Positions 1-6,799 of a stretch of 13,683 nt of DNA are shown here, one piece after another (position 1 is the first letter of the stretch; each line of letters begins with the position of its first letter). The notes below the pieces were generated by a model. It was not told where the DNA came from. It worked only from the letters and a program-made list of their open reading frames with translations, and did not search any database. Origin of the DNA: Kiritimatiellia bacterium (lineage in GTDB: Bacteria; Verrucomicrobiota; Kiritimatiellia; RFP12; UBA1067); the NCBI GenBank assembly GCA_017411125.1, contig JAFPNP010000370.1, forward strand, positions 1 to 13,683, given 5' to 3'. The position numbers were made by a program, and so were the translations under genes.

Positions 1-90
1 AACGGTCTTGTTCGAGGCTCGCTCGCAGAAAAAGGTTGTTTTCGAGAGTTGTCTTCACTACCATCCCATAGGCATGGTGTGAAAAGCCTC

Positions 91-114
91 GCGCAGAGGC
101 GCAGAGACGCGGAG
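91..114. repeat. 8-bp tandem repeat, three units
   Basis: Three consecutive octamers are seen: GCGCAGAG, GCGCAGAG and ACGCGGAG. They lie in the gap just before the truncated transposase. Short arrays with this GCAGAG/ACGCAGAG theme recur between genes in many unrelated environmental bacteria; that is recalled knowledge, not checked here. A frame open from position 1 to the stop at 136-138 crosses the array, but nothing in it looks like a protein family. I treat the array as a non-coding repeat, possibly a relic of a small mobile or REP-like element. Confidence 0.5.
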
Positions 115-163
115 ACTATTTCACAACCGGTCTCTTGAAAAGCAAAGTCGCCTTGCCGGTTTT

Positions 164-180
164 CCTGTATACTCTACAGG
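164..180 (+). promoter_or_regulatory. -10 element inside a small hairpin before the transposase
   Basis: A TATACT hexamer lies at 168-173, eight bases before the ATG at 182. It sits inside a perfect 6-bp inverted repeat, CCTGTA (164-169) and TACAGG (175-180), with a 5-base loop. No -35 hexamer is visible at 16-18 bp and there is no ribosome binding site. If the hexamer is the promoter, the transcript would start almost at the ATG. The hairpin could also damp expression, as some transposase leaders do, but that is inference. Confidence 0.4.
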
Positions 181-181
181 C

Positions 182-520
182 ATGAAAACAAACAACAACA
201 AGGCGACGCCAAGAGTATATCATACTTTGAGGCAGATTGTTCAGCGAATACCCCGCTGGCTCATTGAAAAGACCGCGAACGCGCACGGCGTGGACGCGCG
301 GAAGTTCTCGGCGACAAGCCACTTCGTCATGCTGATTTTCGGGTATCTCTCCCGCGCCTCGTGCCTCACGGAGATATGCGATGACGCAGATTTGAACAAG
401 AGGAAGCTGTCGCTCGTGCGCAACACGACGTCCGGGAAGCGCAACACGTTCTCGCACACGAACAGGACGAGGCCCGCCGAAGTCGCCGAGACGGTGTACT
501 GGGAGACCGTCCGGCATCTT
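182..520 (+). pseudogene. IS4-type transposase, N-terminal fragment
   Basis: The first ~110 residues from the ATG at 182 resemble the N-terminal region (DUF4372 type) of IS4-family transposases. They show an opening helix with IPRWLIEKTANAHGVD, then FSATSHFVMLIFGYLSRASCLTEI, an RNTTSGKRNTFSHTNRTR stretch, and AETVYWETVRHL. Intact members run to roughly 350-400 residues and carry a DDE catalytic core. Here the similarity stops near base 520, and downstream the frame merely reads antisense through a kinase gene to a stop at 734-736. No DDE residues remain, so it should be inactive. The element's right end is missing and its left inverted repeat could not be defined. The family call rests on pattern recognition without an alignment. 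Confidence 0.65.
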
Positions 521-832
521 GGCGAAGTGTCGCCGGGCGTTCTCGAGCGTCGTCGGCGTCCCGTCGGCGTCTGTCATCAGATCCATGACGAACCACGGTT
601 CGCCTGTTGTCTCGTCGATTCCGTATTCATGCACCCGGACAATGCGTGGATGGTATATGGTCGTCAGAATTTTCGCCTCCGCGATGAACCGGTCGTGGAG
701 AAAGAAACTGTCCTTTTCCCGCCTGAACACCTTTAGGGCGAAACGACACCCGTCCGGAGATTCGACTTCGAACACGTCCGACATTCCGCCGGCGGCGAGT
801 TTCCTGATTGTCCTGTATGGAATGCCGCCCAT
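520..832 (-). pseudogene. Ser/Thr protein kinase, N-lobe fragment
   Basis: Reading from the ATG at 832, about 105 residues match the N-lobe of a bacterial Hanks-type Ser/Thr kinase. They include a glycine-rich loop (KLAAGGMSDVFEV, residues ~11-23), the ATP-anchoring lysine in FALKVF (K34), the helix-C glutamate in FIAEAKIL (E52), HPRIVRVHEYG (~61-71), and the hinge region EPWFVMDLM (~78-86). Near base 520 the match ends where the opposing transposase fragment begins. The HRD catalytic loop, DFG motif and whole C-lobe are absent, so the kinase cannot be active. The ATG has no Shine-Dalgarno, and an in-frame TAG at 854-856 limits any longer N-terminus. It is the relic of a kinase gene broken by a transposon-associated rearrangement. 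Confidence 0.75.
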
Positions 833-924
833 GGGTTTGCAATGGAATACGTGCTAGATGGTTTGGATAAAGACGCCGGTTTGCCGTAATGCAGCTTCCC
901 TGGAACCTCATGTCCCAAGTGGGT

Positions 925-961
925 GCCCTAGTCCGCGGCCAAGTCGCCGCGGCATTCGGGC
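925..961. other. GC-rich palindrome in the gap after pheT
   Basis: An interrupted palindrome is formed by GCCC (925-928) with GGGC (958-961) and CCGCGGC (933-939) with GCCGCGG (946-952). A second small hairpin, CCTTCA/TGAAGG (964-980), lies between it and the pheT stop at 1035. Neither is followed by a T-run on the minus strand, so a standard intrinsic terminator for pheT is not demonstrated. The structure could mark a factor-dependent end, a repeat, or the edge of lost mobile DNA. Nothing else convincing lies in the 180-base gap between the kinase fragment and pheT. Confidence 0.35.
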
Positions 962-1034
962 TCCCTTCAAAAAATGAAGGTCAGAGAAAACGCTGCTGAA
1001 TCCGCGTGCAAACCAGCGCCCACGATGCGAAAGA

Positions 1035-3488
1035 TCAACTGTCCCGGATGTCGACCTGGAGCGTCGCCTTGAGGGCGTCCGCGATCTTTGCGAACGTGCG
1101 GTTCACCTCTTCGTCCGTCAAGGTGCGGTCTGCGGCCCTGAACGCGAGCGAATAGGCGAACGAACGGCGGTCTTTGCCGATGTCCTTGGACGAGAATATG
1201 TCGAAGAGGTCGATGCCGGCCAGTTCGGGCGGCGCGGCTTTGCGGATGCACTTTTCCACCTGTTCGTGCGTGACGCCCGCGCCGGCGACGAACGCGATGT
1301 CGCGCTTGACCATCGGGAAAGCGGGCACGGCGCCGGCTTTCGCCACTGCGTCCACGCGCTTCGTCAGCGGCGCAAGGTCGATTTCGGCAAGCGCCATCTG
1401 CGTGGTGAGGCGGAACGGGTGGCGCAGTTTTGCGGAAAGCACGCCCGCCACGCCGGCGGTGCGCCCGTTGATCCGTATTTCAAGCGCGGCGCCCGGCGCG
1501 AACGCCGGATGTCCGGACGGGCGGAACTCCAGCTTGCCGACGTGGACGCGGCGGGCAAGCGCCTCGACCGCTCCCTTCATCCACAGAAGAGCTTCTTCCA
1601 CGCCCACCGTGCGCCGGCGGTCGAGCGCGGAACGCCCTACAGGTCCGGCGAAACCCAGCGAAAGCCGTTCGGCTTCGAATGGCTTTCCGTCTTTGTCCTT
1701 CCCGAACACGCGCCCGATTTCAAAGAGCTTCGGCTGTTCGACCTGATGCGTCGCGTTGCGTCCAAGCGAGCCCATCAACTGCGGGAGCAGGGAATCGCGC
1801 AGCACGCCGTATTCCGCCGAAACCGGATCCGGCAGCGCGAGGCGCGTCGCCTGCGTTTCCGGGCGCGGATCGAAAGCGTCAAGTTCGCCTTGCGAGAGGA
1901 ACGAGTAGTGCATCGCCTCGGAGAAACCGAGCGCGAGGCAGGTAGAACGCACCTTCTCCTTTGCGCGGAACGGCGCGTCAGAGAGCGGAGAGATGCTGGG
2001 CGCGGAGGGCATGGTGTCCGGGATGTTGTCGAGGCCGTAGACGCGGGCGATCTCTTCGACGAGATCGGCCTCCAGCTGAATGTCCCAACGCCAAGACGGC
2101 ACTCCGAACGTGGCTGTTTTCGCGGCGGCGTACAGTTTGCCAGGCTCGTCGTCCCTGCATGTGAATCCGAGGCTTTTCAAGATCACCACCATGGCGTCGT
2201 TGCCGACGGGGATGCCGATGAGGGAGCGGGCGCGGTCGAAATCCAGCGTGACGTCCGCATTCAGAGGCTTGGGGCGGAAGTCGGCGTCCACGACGCCTTT
2301 CGCCACGACGGCTCCGCCGTATTTCTGCAGGAGGTGCGCGGCGCGGCGGCTGGCCCAGTCGGCGAGGTCTTTGTCCACGCCGCGTATGTAGCGGTAGCTC
2401 GCTTCGGTCGCGAGGCCGAGCTTGGTCGCGGTGTATTTGGTGGATGTCGGCTCGAAGAGCGCCGACTCGATGAGCACGTGGTCGGTGCCGGCGGCGATTT
2501 CGCTGCCCTCGCCGCCCATGACGCCCGCGACGGCGCTGGGCTTTTCCGCGTCGCATATGAGGAGCATCGATTCGTCGAGCTCTCTGTCCTTCCCGTCAAG
2601 CGTGCGGATCTTTTCGCCGTGGCGGGCGTCGCGCACGACTATCGCTTTCCCGGCGAGCGTCCTGTAGTCGAACGCGTGCAGCGGCTGGCCGCATTCGAGC
2701 ATCACGTAGTTCGTGACGTCCACGAGAAGCCCGAGCGAGCGCACGCCGCACGCCTCGAGGCGCTTGGCCATGAAGTCCGGCGACGGACCGTCCTTGACGG
2801 AAGTTATCACGCGCGCGGTGTAGCGCATGCAGCGCGTCGCGTCCTCGACCTTCACTTTGACTTCGTCGTTCACGTCCGTGTCGGATTCCGTGAAGTCTAC
2901 GGGCGGCATTTTGAGCGGACGTCCCAGAATGGCGGCGAATTCGCGCGCAAGACCGATTACGCTCAGGGCGTCGGGACGGTTCCACGTCACCTCGATGTCG
3001 AACACTGTCTCTGGTTTCTCGCAGCCGATGACGTCGCGCATGAACGCGCCGATCGGCGTATCGGCCGGCAGCTCCATGATGCCGGCGTGGTCGCCGCCCG
3101 GAAGCGCAAGTTCCTTCGAACTGCACAGCATTCCGAAAGACTCGACTCCGCGCAGTTTGCCTTTCTTTATCTTGAACCCGCCGTCCGGCACGACGGCGCC
3201 GATTTTCGCCAGCGGGGTTTTCAGCCCGACGCGGCAGTTCGGGGCGCCGCAGACGATCTGCAGCGTCTCCTTGCCGTCGGTGACCGTGGTTTTGTGCAGA
3301 TGCGTCCCCTCGATATCTTCGCACGTCAGCACTTCGGCGACGACGAAGAAATCGGAAAGCGGTTCCGGGCCGGAAGTCTCTATGGCCTCCACCTGCAGAC
3401 CGCTGCGTGTCAGGCGCTCGGCCAGTTCGGCGGGCGGGATGTCGGAAACGTCAACGTATTCATTCAGCCAACTCAGCGGCAGTTTCAT
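1035..3488 (-). CDS. pheT: Phenylalanine-tRNA ligase beta subunit
   Basis: This is the 817-residue beta chain of the cytoplasmic (alpha-beta)2 enzyme that charges tRNA-Phe; the length is normal for the family. It opens with the family start MKLPLSWLNEYVDV. Residues ~45-130 form the EMAP/tRNA-binding OB domain (VCGAPNCRVGLKTPLAKIG, KIKKGKLRGVESFGMLCSSKEL). The B3/B4 editing domain and B5 domain follow, with catalytic-like fold residues in the centre. The C-terminus (~from AFPMVKRDIAFVA to the end) is the FDX-ACB domain that grips the tRNA anticodon region. The ATG at 3488 lies inside the 3' end of the upstream gene, with a GGAAG ribosome binding site about nine bases before it. The catalytic alpha-subunit gene pheS, usually adjacent, is not in this window. 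Confidence 0.97.
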   Translation of the reverse strand: MKLPLSWLNEYVDVSDIPPAELAERLTRSGLQVEAIETSGPEPLSDFFVVAEVLTCEDIEGTHLHKTTVTDGKETLQIVCGAPNCRVGLKTPLAKIGAVVPDGGFKIKKGKLRGVESFGMLCSSKELALPGGDHAGIMELPADTPIGAFMRDVIGCEKPETVFDIEVTWNRPDALSVIGLAREFAAILGRPLKMPPVDFTESDTDVNDEVKVKVEDATRCMRYTARVITSVKDGPSPDFMAKRLEACGVRSLGLLVDVTNYVMLECGQPLHAFDYRTLAGKAIVVRDARHGEKIRTLDGKDRELDESMLLICDAEKPSAVAGVMGGEGSEIAAGTDHVLIESALFEPTSTKYTATKLGLATEASYRYIRGVDKDLADWASRRAAHLLQKYGGAVVAKGVVDADFRPKPLNADVTLDFDRARSLIGIPVGNDAMVVILKSLGFTCRDDEPGKLYAAAKTATFGVPSWRWDIQLEADLVEEIARVYGLDNIPDTMPSAPSISPLSDAPFRAKEKVRSTCLALGFSEAMHYSFLSQGELDAFDPRPETQATRLALPDPVSAEYGVLRDSLLPQLMGSLGRNATHQVEQPKLFEIGRVFGKDKDGKPFEAERLSLGFAGPVGRSALDRRRTVGVEEALLWMKGAVEALARRVHVGKLEFRPSGHPAFAPGAALEIRINGRTAGVAGVLSAKLRHPFRLTTQMALAEIDLAPLTKRVDAVAKAGAVPAFPMVKRDIAFVAGAGVTHEQVEKCIRKAAPPELAGIDLFDIFSSKDIGKDRRSFAYSLAFRAADRTLTDEEVNRTFAKIADALKATLQVDIRDS

Positions 3489-5070
3489 CTTGCTTCACTT
3501 CTTCCTTCTTGGACTCTTCGATCTTGGGCTCTTCGGCTTTGGGCGGCTCTGCGGCAACCTCTGGCGCGGGCTCTGCGGCGACTTCCGGCGTTGGTTCTTC
3601 GGCCTTGGGTGGCTCTGCGGCGGTTTCCGGTTTGGGTTTGTTTTCGGCTGCCTCTGTCTTTGGCGTCTTCTGCCCGGACGGCTGGCGGTAGACAGGATGT
3701 TCGGCGGGGCTTGAATAGGTGCCGTTTGCGTAGGCGATCACATAGCCTTTTTCCGCCAGCCACGTCAGGTGCGCGCGCACGTCGGCCGCCTTGGACGCAT
3801 CGTCTTCGGCGAGCGCGGTCAGAAGCTGCGCCGCGGTCGTGCCTTGGTGCGCGTCCACGTACTGCACGATAGCGGTCAGTTCTGCGATGGCGTGCGCGGT
3901 GTCCAGCACGGTGGGCTTGGATGCCGTGACGAATTCCGGTCCGCGCGTGTCGTTTGCGCGGAAGAACTCGAGCTTGCGGTGGTGGAATGCGCCGCGCAGC
4001 GCGTAGAACAGCGACGCGGGGAAGCGCCTTTCGCGCTGGATCGCGTCGCGGCACGCGAAGAGGAACGGTTTGGAGGACGATTTCAGCGCCACGTCCGCCG
4101 TGACGTCCACGCTCTTCGGGGCCGTCATGAGGCTGGGCGCGATCATGCGCATGAATTCGGCTTCCGCGGCCTCGCGTTCCATGGCGGGAGCGTCCGCTTC
4201 GCCTTTCTTTTTGTAGATGGTTTTCTTGACTGCGGACGCGCGCCACTGTTCGATGACGTCGGAATCGCGCACCATCTCGATGCGGGCGCGGTATGCCTGT
4301 TCGCTCATGTCCGGGAAACGCGTGCGCAGCATTTCGCGGATCCGCGCATCGTATCCGTGAAGGTTGGGCGGCCCGAGGAGTTCGCCGGTTAGGCCGCATT
4401 TCGCCACGCACGTGAACGCGCCCTTCGGCGGATCGCACGCAACCTCTTCGGCGGCGTAGTAGTCGGAAAGATGGGTCGCGAGTATGTGCGCGGCGAGGTC
4501 TGCGTCGGAGAACATCACGGCACCGCACGCCTTGCACTGGCGGAAGTTGATGTCGGCAGGCTGTTCGCCTCCCTTCGGCTTTCTCGGCGACACTCGCAGC
4601 ACGCACGCCTCCGGGTGGTCGAGGAAGAAATACGCAAGCTGCTTGAGCGGATAGGCGAGGTGCGTGGACTTGATCTTGTTGATTATCACCCCGATGTCTT
4701 TCGGAGCGGGCAGGATGCGCACGTCAGCGTCAAGCGGCGCGATGAACTCGCGGCGAGGGCCGTTGAAGCGCGGACGTTCCCCGTCGCGTCGCGGGCGCTC
4801 TCCGTCGCGCCGCGGTTCTTGGCGTGGCGTATTGTCGCCGTCGCGCCGCATGGCGGGGCGCGCAGGCCGCGACGAAACGCGGCCCTCCCGGAAGGGCCGG
4901 GCGCTGTCGCCGTCGCGCCGCGGCGGCCGCTCGTCGTGGCCTTCGAAGCGGGCGTAGCGGGACGCATCGTCCGGCTTGCCTTTCGCCCAGGCGGGGGTGA
5001 AGTCGAATGAACCAAGACCGCTCAAATCGATCTCGTTCTCCGGTTTCTGCTCGTTGTTTACATCTGCCAT
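3460..5070 (-). CDS. C2H2 zinc-finger / winged-helix-like protein of unknown function
   Basis: This 536-residue protein has no named function that I can give. Residues ~40-110 are a basic disordered region with repeated RRDGERPR units. A core follows, starting VRILPAPKDIGVIINKI, with a classic C2H2 zinc knuckle: C179-x2-C182-x12-H195-x4-H200. A second possible metal cluster is C221, C225 and H238. Residues ~390-454 look like a winged helix (AAQLLTALAED, VRAHLTWLAEKGYVIAY). The last ~75 residues are an acidic A/E/P/K-rich tail with near repeats. The layout suggests a nucleic-acid-binding protein, perhaps acting on RNA or ribosomes. The ATG at 5070 is chosen because AAAGG precedes it; an in-frame ATG at 5103 would sit at the predicted transcription start. 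Its 3' end overlaps pheT by 29 nt, so the two are probably co-translated. Confidence 0.85.
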   Translation of the reverse strand: MADVNNEQKPENEIDLSGLGSFDFTPAWAKGKPDDASRYARFEGHDERPPRRDGDSARPFREGRVSSRPARPAMRRDGDNTPRQEPRRDGERPRRDGERPRFNGPRREFIAPLDADVRILPAPKDIGVIINKIKSTHLAYPLKQLAYFFLDHPEACVLRVSPRKPKGGEQPADINFRQCKACGAVMFSDADLAAHILATHLSDYYAAEEVACDPPKGAFTCVAKCGLTGELLGPPNLHGYDARIREMLRTRFPDMSEQAYRARIEMVRDSDVIEQWRASAVKKTIYKKKGEADAPAMEREAAEAEFMRMIAPSLMTAPKSVDVTADVALKSSSKPFLFACRDAIQRERRFPASLFYALRGAFHHRKLEFFRANDTRGPEFVTASKPTVLDTAHAIAELTAIVQYVDAHQGTTAAQLLTALAEDDASKAADVRAHLTWLAEKGYVIAYANGTYSSPAEHPVYRQPSGQKTPKTEAAENKPKPETAAEPPKAEEPTPEVAAEPAPEVAAEPPKAEEPKIEESKKEEVKQDETAAELAE

Positions 5071-5110
5071 CTCGTTACCTTTCGGGAATCCCGTCAGTTG
5101 CAATGGTGCA

Positions 5111-5139
5111 ATTATCCGCTTTTAATCGACGGATGTCAA
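5111..5139 (-). promoter_or_regulatory. Sigma70-type promoter of the zinc-finger-pheT operon
   Basis: On the minus strand a perfect TTGACA (5139-5134) is followed after exactly 17 bp by GATAAT (5116-5111). Transcription should begin near 5104 and give a leader of about 34 nt before the ATG at 5070. This is the only promoter in the window with a consensus -35. No T-box or other tRNA-sensing leader fits in the short untranslated region, so pheT does not appear to be controlled by charged tRNA-Phe here. Confidence 0.75.
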
Positions 5140-5149
5140 ATCAAATCGG

Positions 5150-6100
5150 CTATTCGTGCAGCGCGATGCGCTCGACCGTCGTACCGCCCCAGTTGGCGAC
5201 GTATAGGCTGCCGCGCCACACTCCCGGCTCGCTCGGACTCTTGAAACCGCCTTTCCGCACTGTTTCCACCTTGCCTGCAGGCGTCACTTTCACGGCCGCG
5301 CAGCCGTGCATGTCGGCGATGTAGAGGTTGTCGCTGGCGTCTACGCAAAGACCGTCCGGCGATTTCACTCCGGCGGACGCCGGGACGAACACTTCGCTCT
5401 TCGCCACGCGGCCGTCCGCGCCGAGAACGAGTTTCCACACGTGTCCGTCGCCGTAGTTTCCGGTGTAGAGAACTCCGCGCGAATCCACGGCGACGCCGTT
5501 GAGTCCGCCGCGCACGCGCCGGTTGCGCGTCACGTCGGAGAATACGCACTGCGGGTCGGCGGGCGTGTTCGCCGGGCGCACGTTGCGGTCCGTCGCGTCG
5601 AACATGTACAGACCGCTCGTCGCCGCGCCGTCCCCGCGCTTCACGCCGGGCATGGACGCCTGCGTCACGTAGAGGCGCCCGTTGAGATACTTGACGCCGT
5701 TTGCGTTGGCAAGGCCTTCGGCCACGGTCTCGAAGGCGACGGGCGCGTCGCTTTTGAACGTCACGCGCAGGAGTCGGCCGAGCCCCGCCCTCTGGCAGTC
5801 GCACACGTACATCTCTCCCTCGGCGCCGAAGCATACGCCCATCGGCTGGGCGTAGCCCGATTCCTTGAGCGGTGGCACCTCGAACCACTTGACCGGTTCC
5901 GCGCCGGGCTTGTCGATGCGGTAGATTGCGCCCGGCACCTTGTGTCTGATGTTCGGCGCGGCGATGACGAACCGTCCCTTCGGGTCGACGGCCATGCCGT
6001 CCGGCGTCGTGCATCCCGGCGGCATCTGGATCGTCTCTGCCATGGCGACGGCACAGGCGCAAATCGCCGCCGTCATCCACGTTGCTTTCCTGCTTTTCAT
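5150..6100 (-). CDS. Secreted SMP-30/NHL-like beta-propeller protein
   Basis: The protein has 316 residues. It begins with a signal peptide (MKSRK, a hydrophobic stretch, then a likely cut after AVAMA, ~residue 21), so it should be exported. The rest shows repeated propeller blades: TPDGMAVDPKGRFVIA, QPMGVCFGAEGEMYVCD, NANGVKYLNGRLYVTQ, GLNGVAVDSRGVLYTGNYGDG, SPDGLCVDASDNLYIAD and GVWRGSLYVANWGG. This is the pattern of SMP-30/gluconolactonase-like and NHL propellers. A lactonase or sugar-binding role is possible, but the substrate cannot be read from sequence. The start at 6100 is supported by AGGAAG six bases upstream and by the signal peptide; in-frame extension to 6196 would cross the promoter and hisB start. 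It is a single-gene unit divergent from hisB. Confidence 0.85.
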   Translation of the reverse strand: MKSRKATWMTAAICACAVAMAETIQMPPGCTTPDGMAVDPKGRFVIAAPNIRHKVPGAIYRIDKPGAEPVKWFEVPPLKESGYAQPMGVCFGAEGEMYVCDCQRAGLGRLLRVTFKSDAPVAFETVAEGLANANGVKYLNGRLYVTQASMPGVKRGDGAATSGLYMFDATDRNVRPANTPADPQCVFSDVTRNRRVRGGLNGVAVDSRGVLYTGNYGDGHVWKLVLGADGRVAKSEVFVPASAGVKSPDGLCVDASDNLYIADMHGCAAVKVTPAGKVETVRKGGFKSPSEPGVWRGSLYVANWGGTTVERIALHE

Positions 6101-6137
6101 GGTCTGCTTCCTTTTTGCGTTTCGTTTCACGGCGCAT

Positions 6138-6146
6138 ATTATACCA
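6138..6146 (-). promoter_or_regulatory. Extended -10 promoter of the propeller gene
   Basis: TGGTATAAT is read on the minus strand, with the hexamer at 6143-6138. No good -35 is present at 17 bp (CATATT). The predicted start near 6131 gives a leader of about 31 nt that contains the AGGAAG ribosome binding site. It mirrors the hisB promoter across the same short intergenic region. Confidence 0.6.
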
Positions 6147-6171
6147 TAAACCTCGCCGCAAATATGGTATA
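6140..6171. repeat. Inverted repeat linking two divergent -10 elements
   Basis: TATACCATA (6140-6148) and TATGGTATA (6163-6171) are perfect 9-bp inverted arms separated by 14 bp. Each arm carries most of one promoter's -10 element. The repeat may simply reflect two copies of the same extended -10 motif facing apart, or it could be an operator that affects both genes. Confidence 0.55.
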
Positions 6172-6173
6172 CT
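6165..6173 (+). promoter_or_regulatory. Extended -10 promoter of hisB, almost leaderless
   Basis: TGGTATACT is seen, with the hexamer at 6168-6173. Ten bases separate it from the hisB ATG at 6184. A usual start seven or so bases after the hexamer leaves an untranslated leader of about four bases, too short for a Shine-Dalgarno, and none is visible. The -35 position reads CATAAA, which is poor. Confidence 0.6.
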
Positions 6174-6183
6174 TGTGGACGCC

Positions 6184-6780
6184 ATGGAAACACCAAAGAG
6201 AACCGCGCTCGTCGAGCGTAACACCAAAGAAACGAAAATTAGGCTGTCGCTGGACCTTGACGGGACCGGCGCGGGAACTGTCGATACGGGTATCGGCTTT
6301 TTCAACCACATGCTGGAGCTATTCAAGAAGCACGCCCTTGTGGATCTTGACGTGAAATGCGAAGGGGACCTAGACGTGGACTACCATCACACGGTCGAGG
6401 ATGTCGGGCTCGTTCTTGGCGAGGCGCTCGACCGTGCGCTTGGCGAACGGCGCGGCATAACGCGCTACGGTTTTGCTTCGATTCCGATGGACGAAGCGCT
6501 CTGCGAGGCGTCAGTAGATCTCGGAGGACGGCCGTTCCTAGTGATGTCCACGCCCATGAAACACGCGATGGTACGGGATTTCGAGGTCAAGCTGCTTGAA
6601 GAGTTTTTCCGCGCAGTGAGCGTGGAAGGCCGTCTCAACATCCATCTTCGCCAGATATATGGCGACGAGGCCCACCACGTATGCGAGGGCTTTTTCAAGA
6701 GTTTCGCCAGGGCGGTCCGCCAGGCGGCGTCCGCCGACCCGCGCGAGAAGGGGGTCCCGTCCTCGAAGGGCGTGCTGTGA
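6184..6780 (+). CDS. hisB: Imidazoleglycerol-phosphate dehydratase
   Basis: This 198-residue enzyme dehydrates imidazoleglycerol phosphate to imidazoleacetol phosphate in histidine synthesis; it acts in the cytoplasm as a 24-mer binding Mn2+. It is the single-domain form with no phosphatase fusion, and the length is normal. Landmarks are RNTKETKI, TGIGFFNHMLELF (the family more often has FDHML), the metal-binding DYHHTVEDVG, SVDLGGRPF, the second metal cluster DEAHHVCEGFFKSFARA, and the C-terminal GVPSSKGVL. The ATG at 6184 gives the family's N-terminus; an upstream in-frame ATG at 6082 would read back through the divergent promoters into the neighbouring gene. It is not in a his operon, since its neighbours are a divergent propeller gene and a convergent ABC gene 19 nt away. 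Confidence 0.97.
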   Translation: METPKRTALVERNTKETKIRLSLDLDGTGAGTVDTGIGFFNHMLELFKKHALVDLDVKCEGDLDVDYHHTVEDVGLVLGEALDRALGERRGITRYGFASIPMDEALCEASVDLGGRPFLVMSTPMKHAMVRDFEVKLLEEFFRAVSVEGRLNIHLRQIYGDEAHHVCEGFFKSFARAVRQAASADPREKGVPSSKGVL

Positions 6781-6799
6781 CGAAACTTGCCCTGCCAAG

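Noticed and set aside
1..138. Open frame from the window start to a stop at 136-138
   Set aside because: About 45 codons, partly made of the octamer repeat, with no recognisable protein pattern.
964..980. Small hairpin as a pheT terminator
   Set aside because: The stem is only 6 bp and A/T-rich with no T-run after it on the minus strand, so it does not meet the form of an intrinsic terminator.
889..999. Possible 36-codon peptide in the gap between the kinase fragment and pheT
   Set aside because: The ATG at 889 opens a frame with a plausible-looking composition, but there is no ribosome binding site, no family match, and part of the frame is the GC-rich palindrome at 925-961. Too weak to call.
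1266..3872. 868-codon open frame on the plus strand opposite pheT
   Set aside because: It is antisense to a clear pheT and to the zinc-finger gene, and its translation is a low-complexity Arg/Ala/His-rich mixture with no family motif. GC-rich coding DNA often gives long open antisense frames.
4700..4870. Short repeats as a CRISPR-like array
   Set aside because: The repeats are codons for RRDGERPR-type units inside the zinc-finger protein. Spacing is irregular and no unique spacers are present.
5071..5104. tRNA-sensing leader ahead of the pheT operon
   Set aside because: The predicted leader is only about 34 nt and lacks any T-box bulge or specifier structure.
6781..6799. Shared terminator between hisB and the ABC gene
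   Set aside because: The 19-base convergent gap has no stem of useful length and no T-run on either strand.
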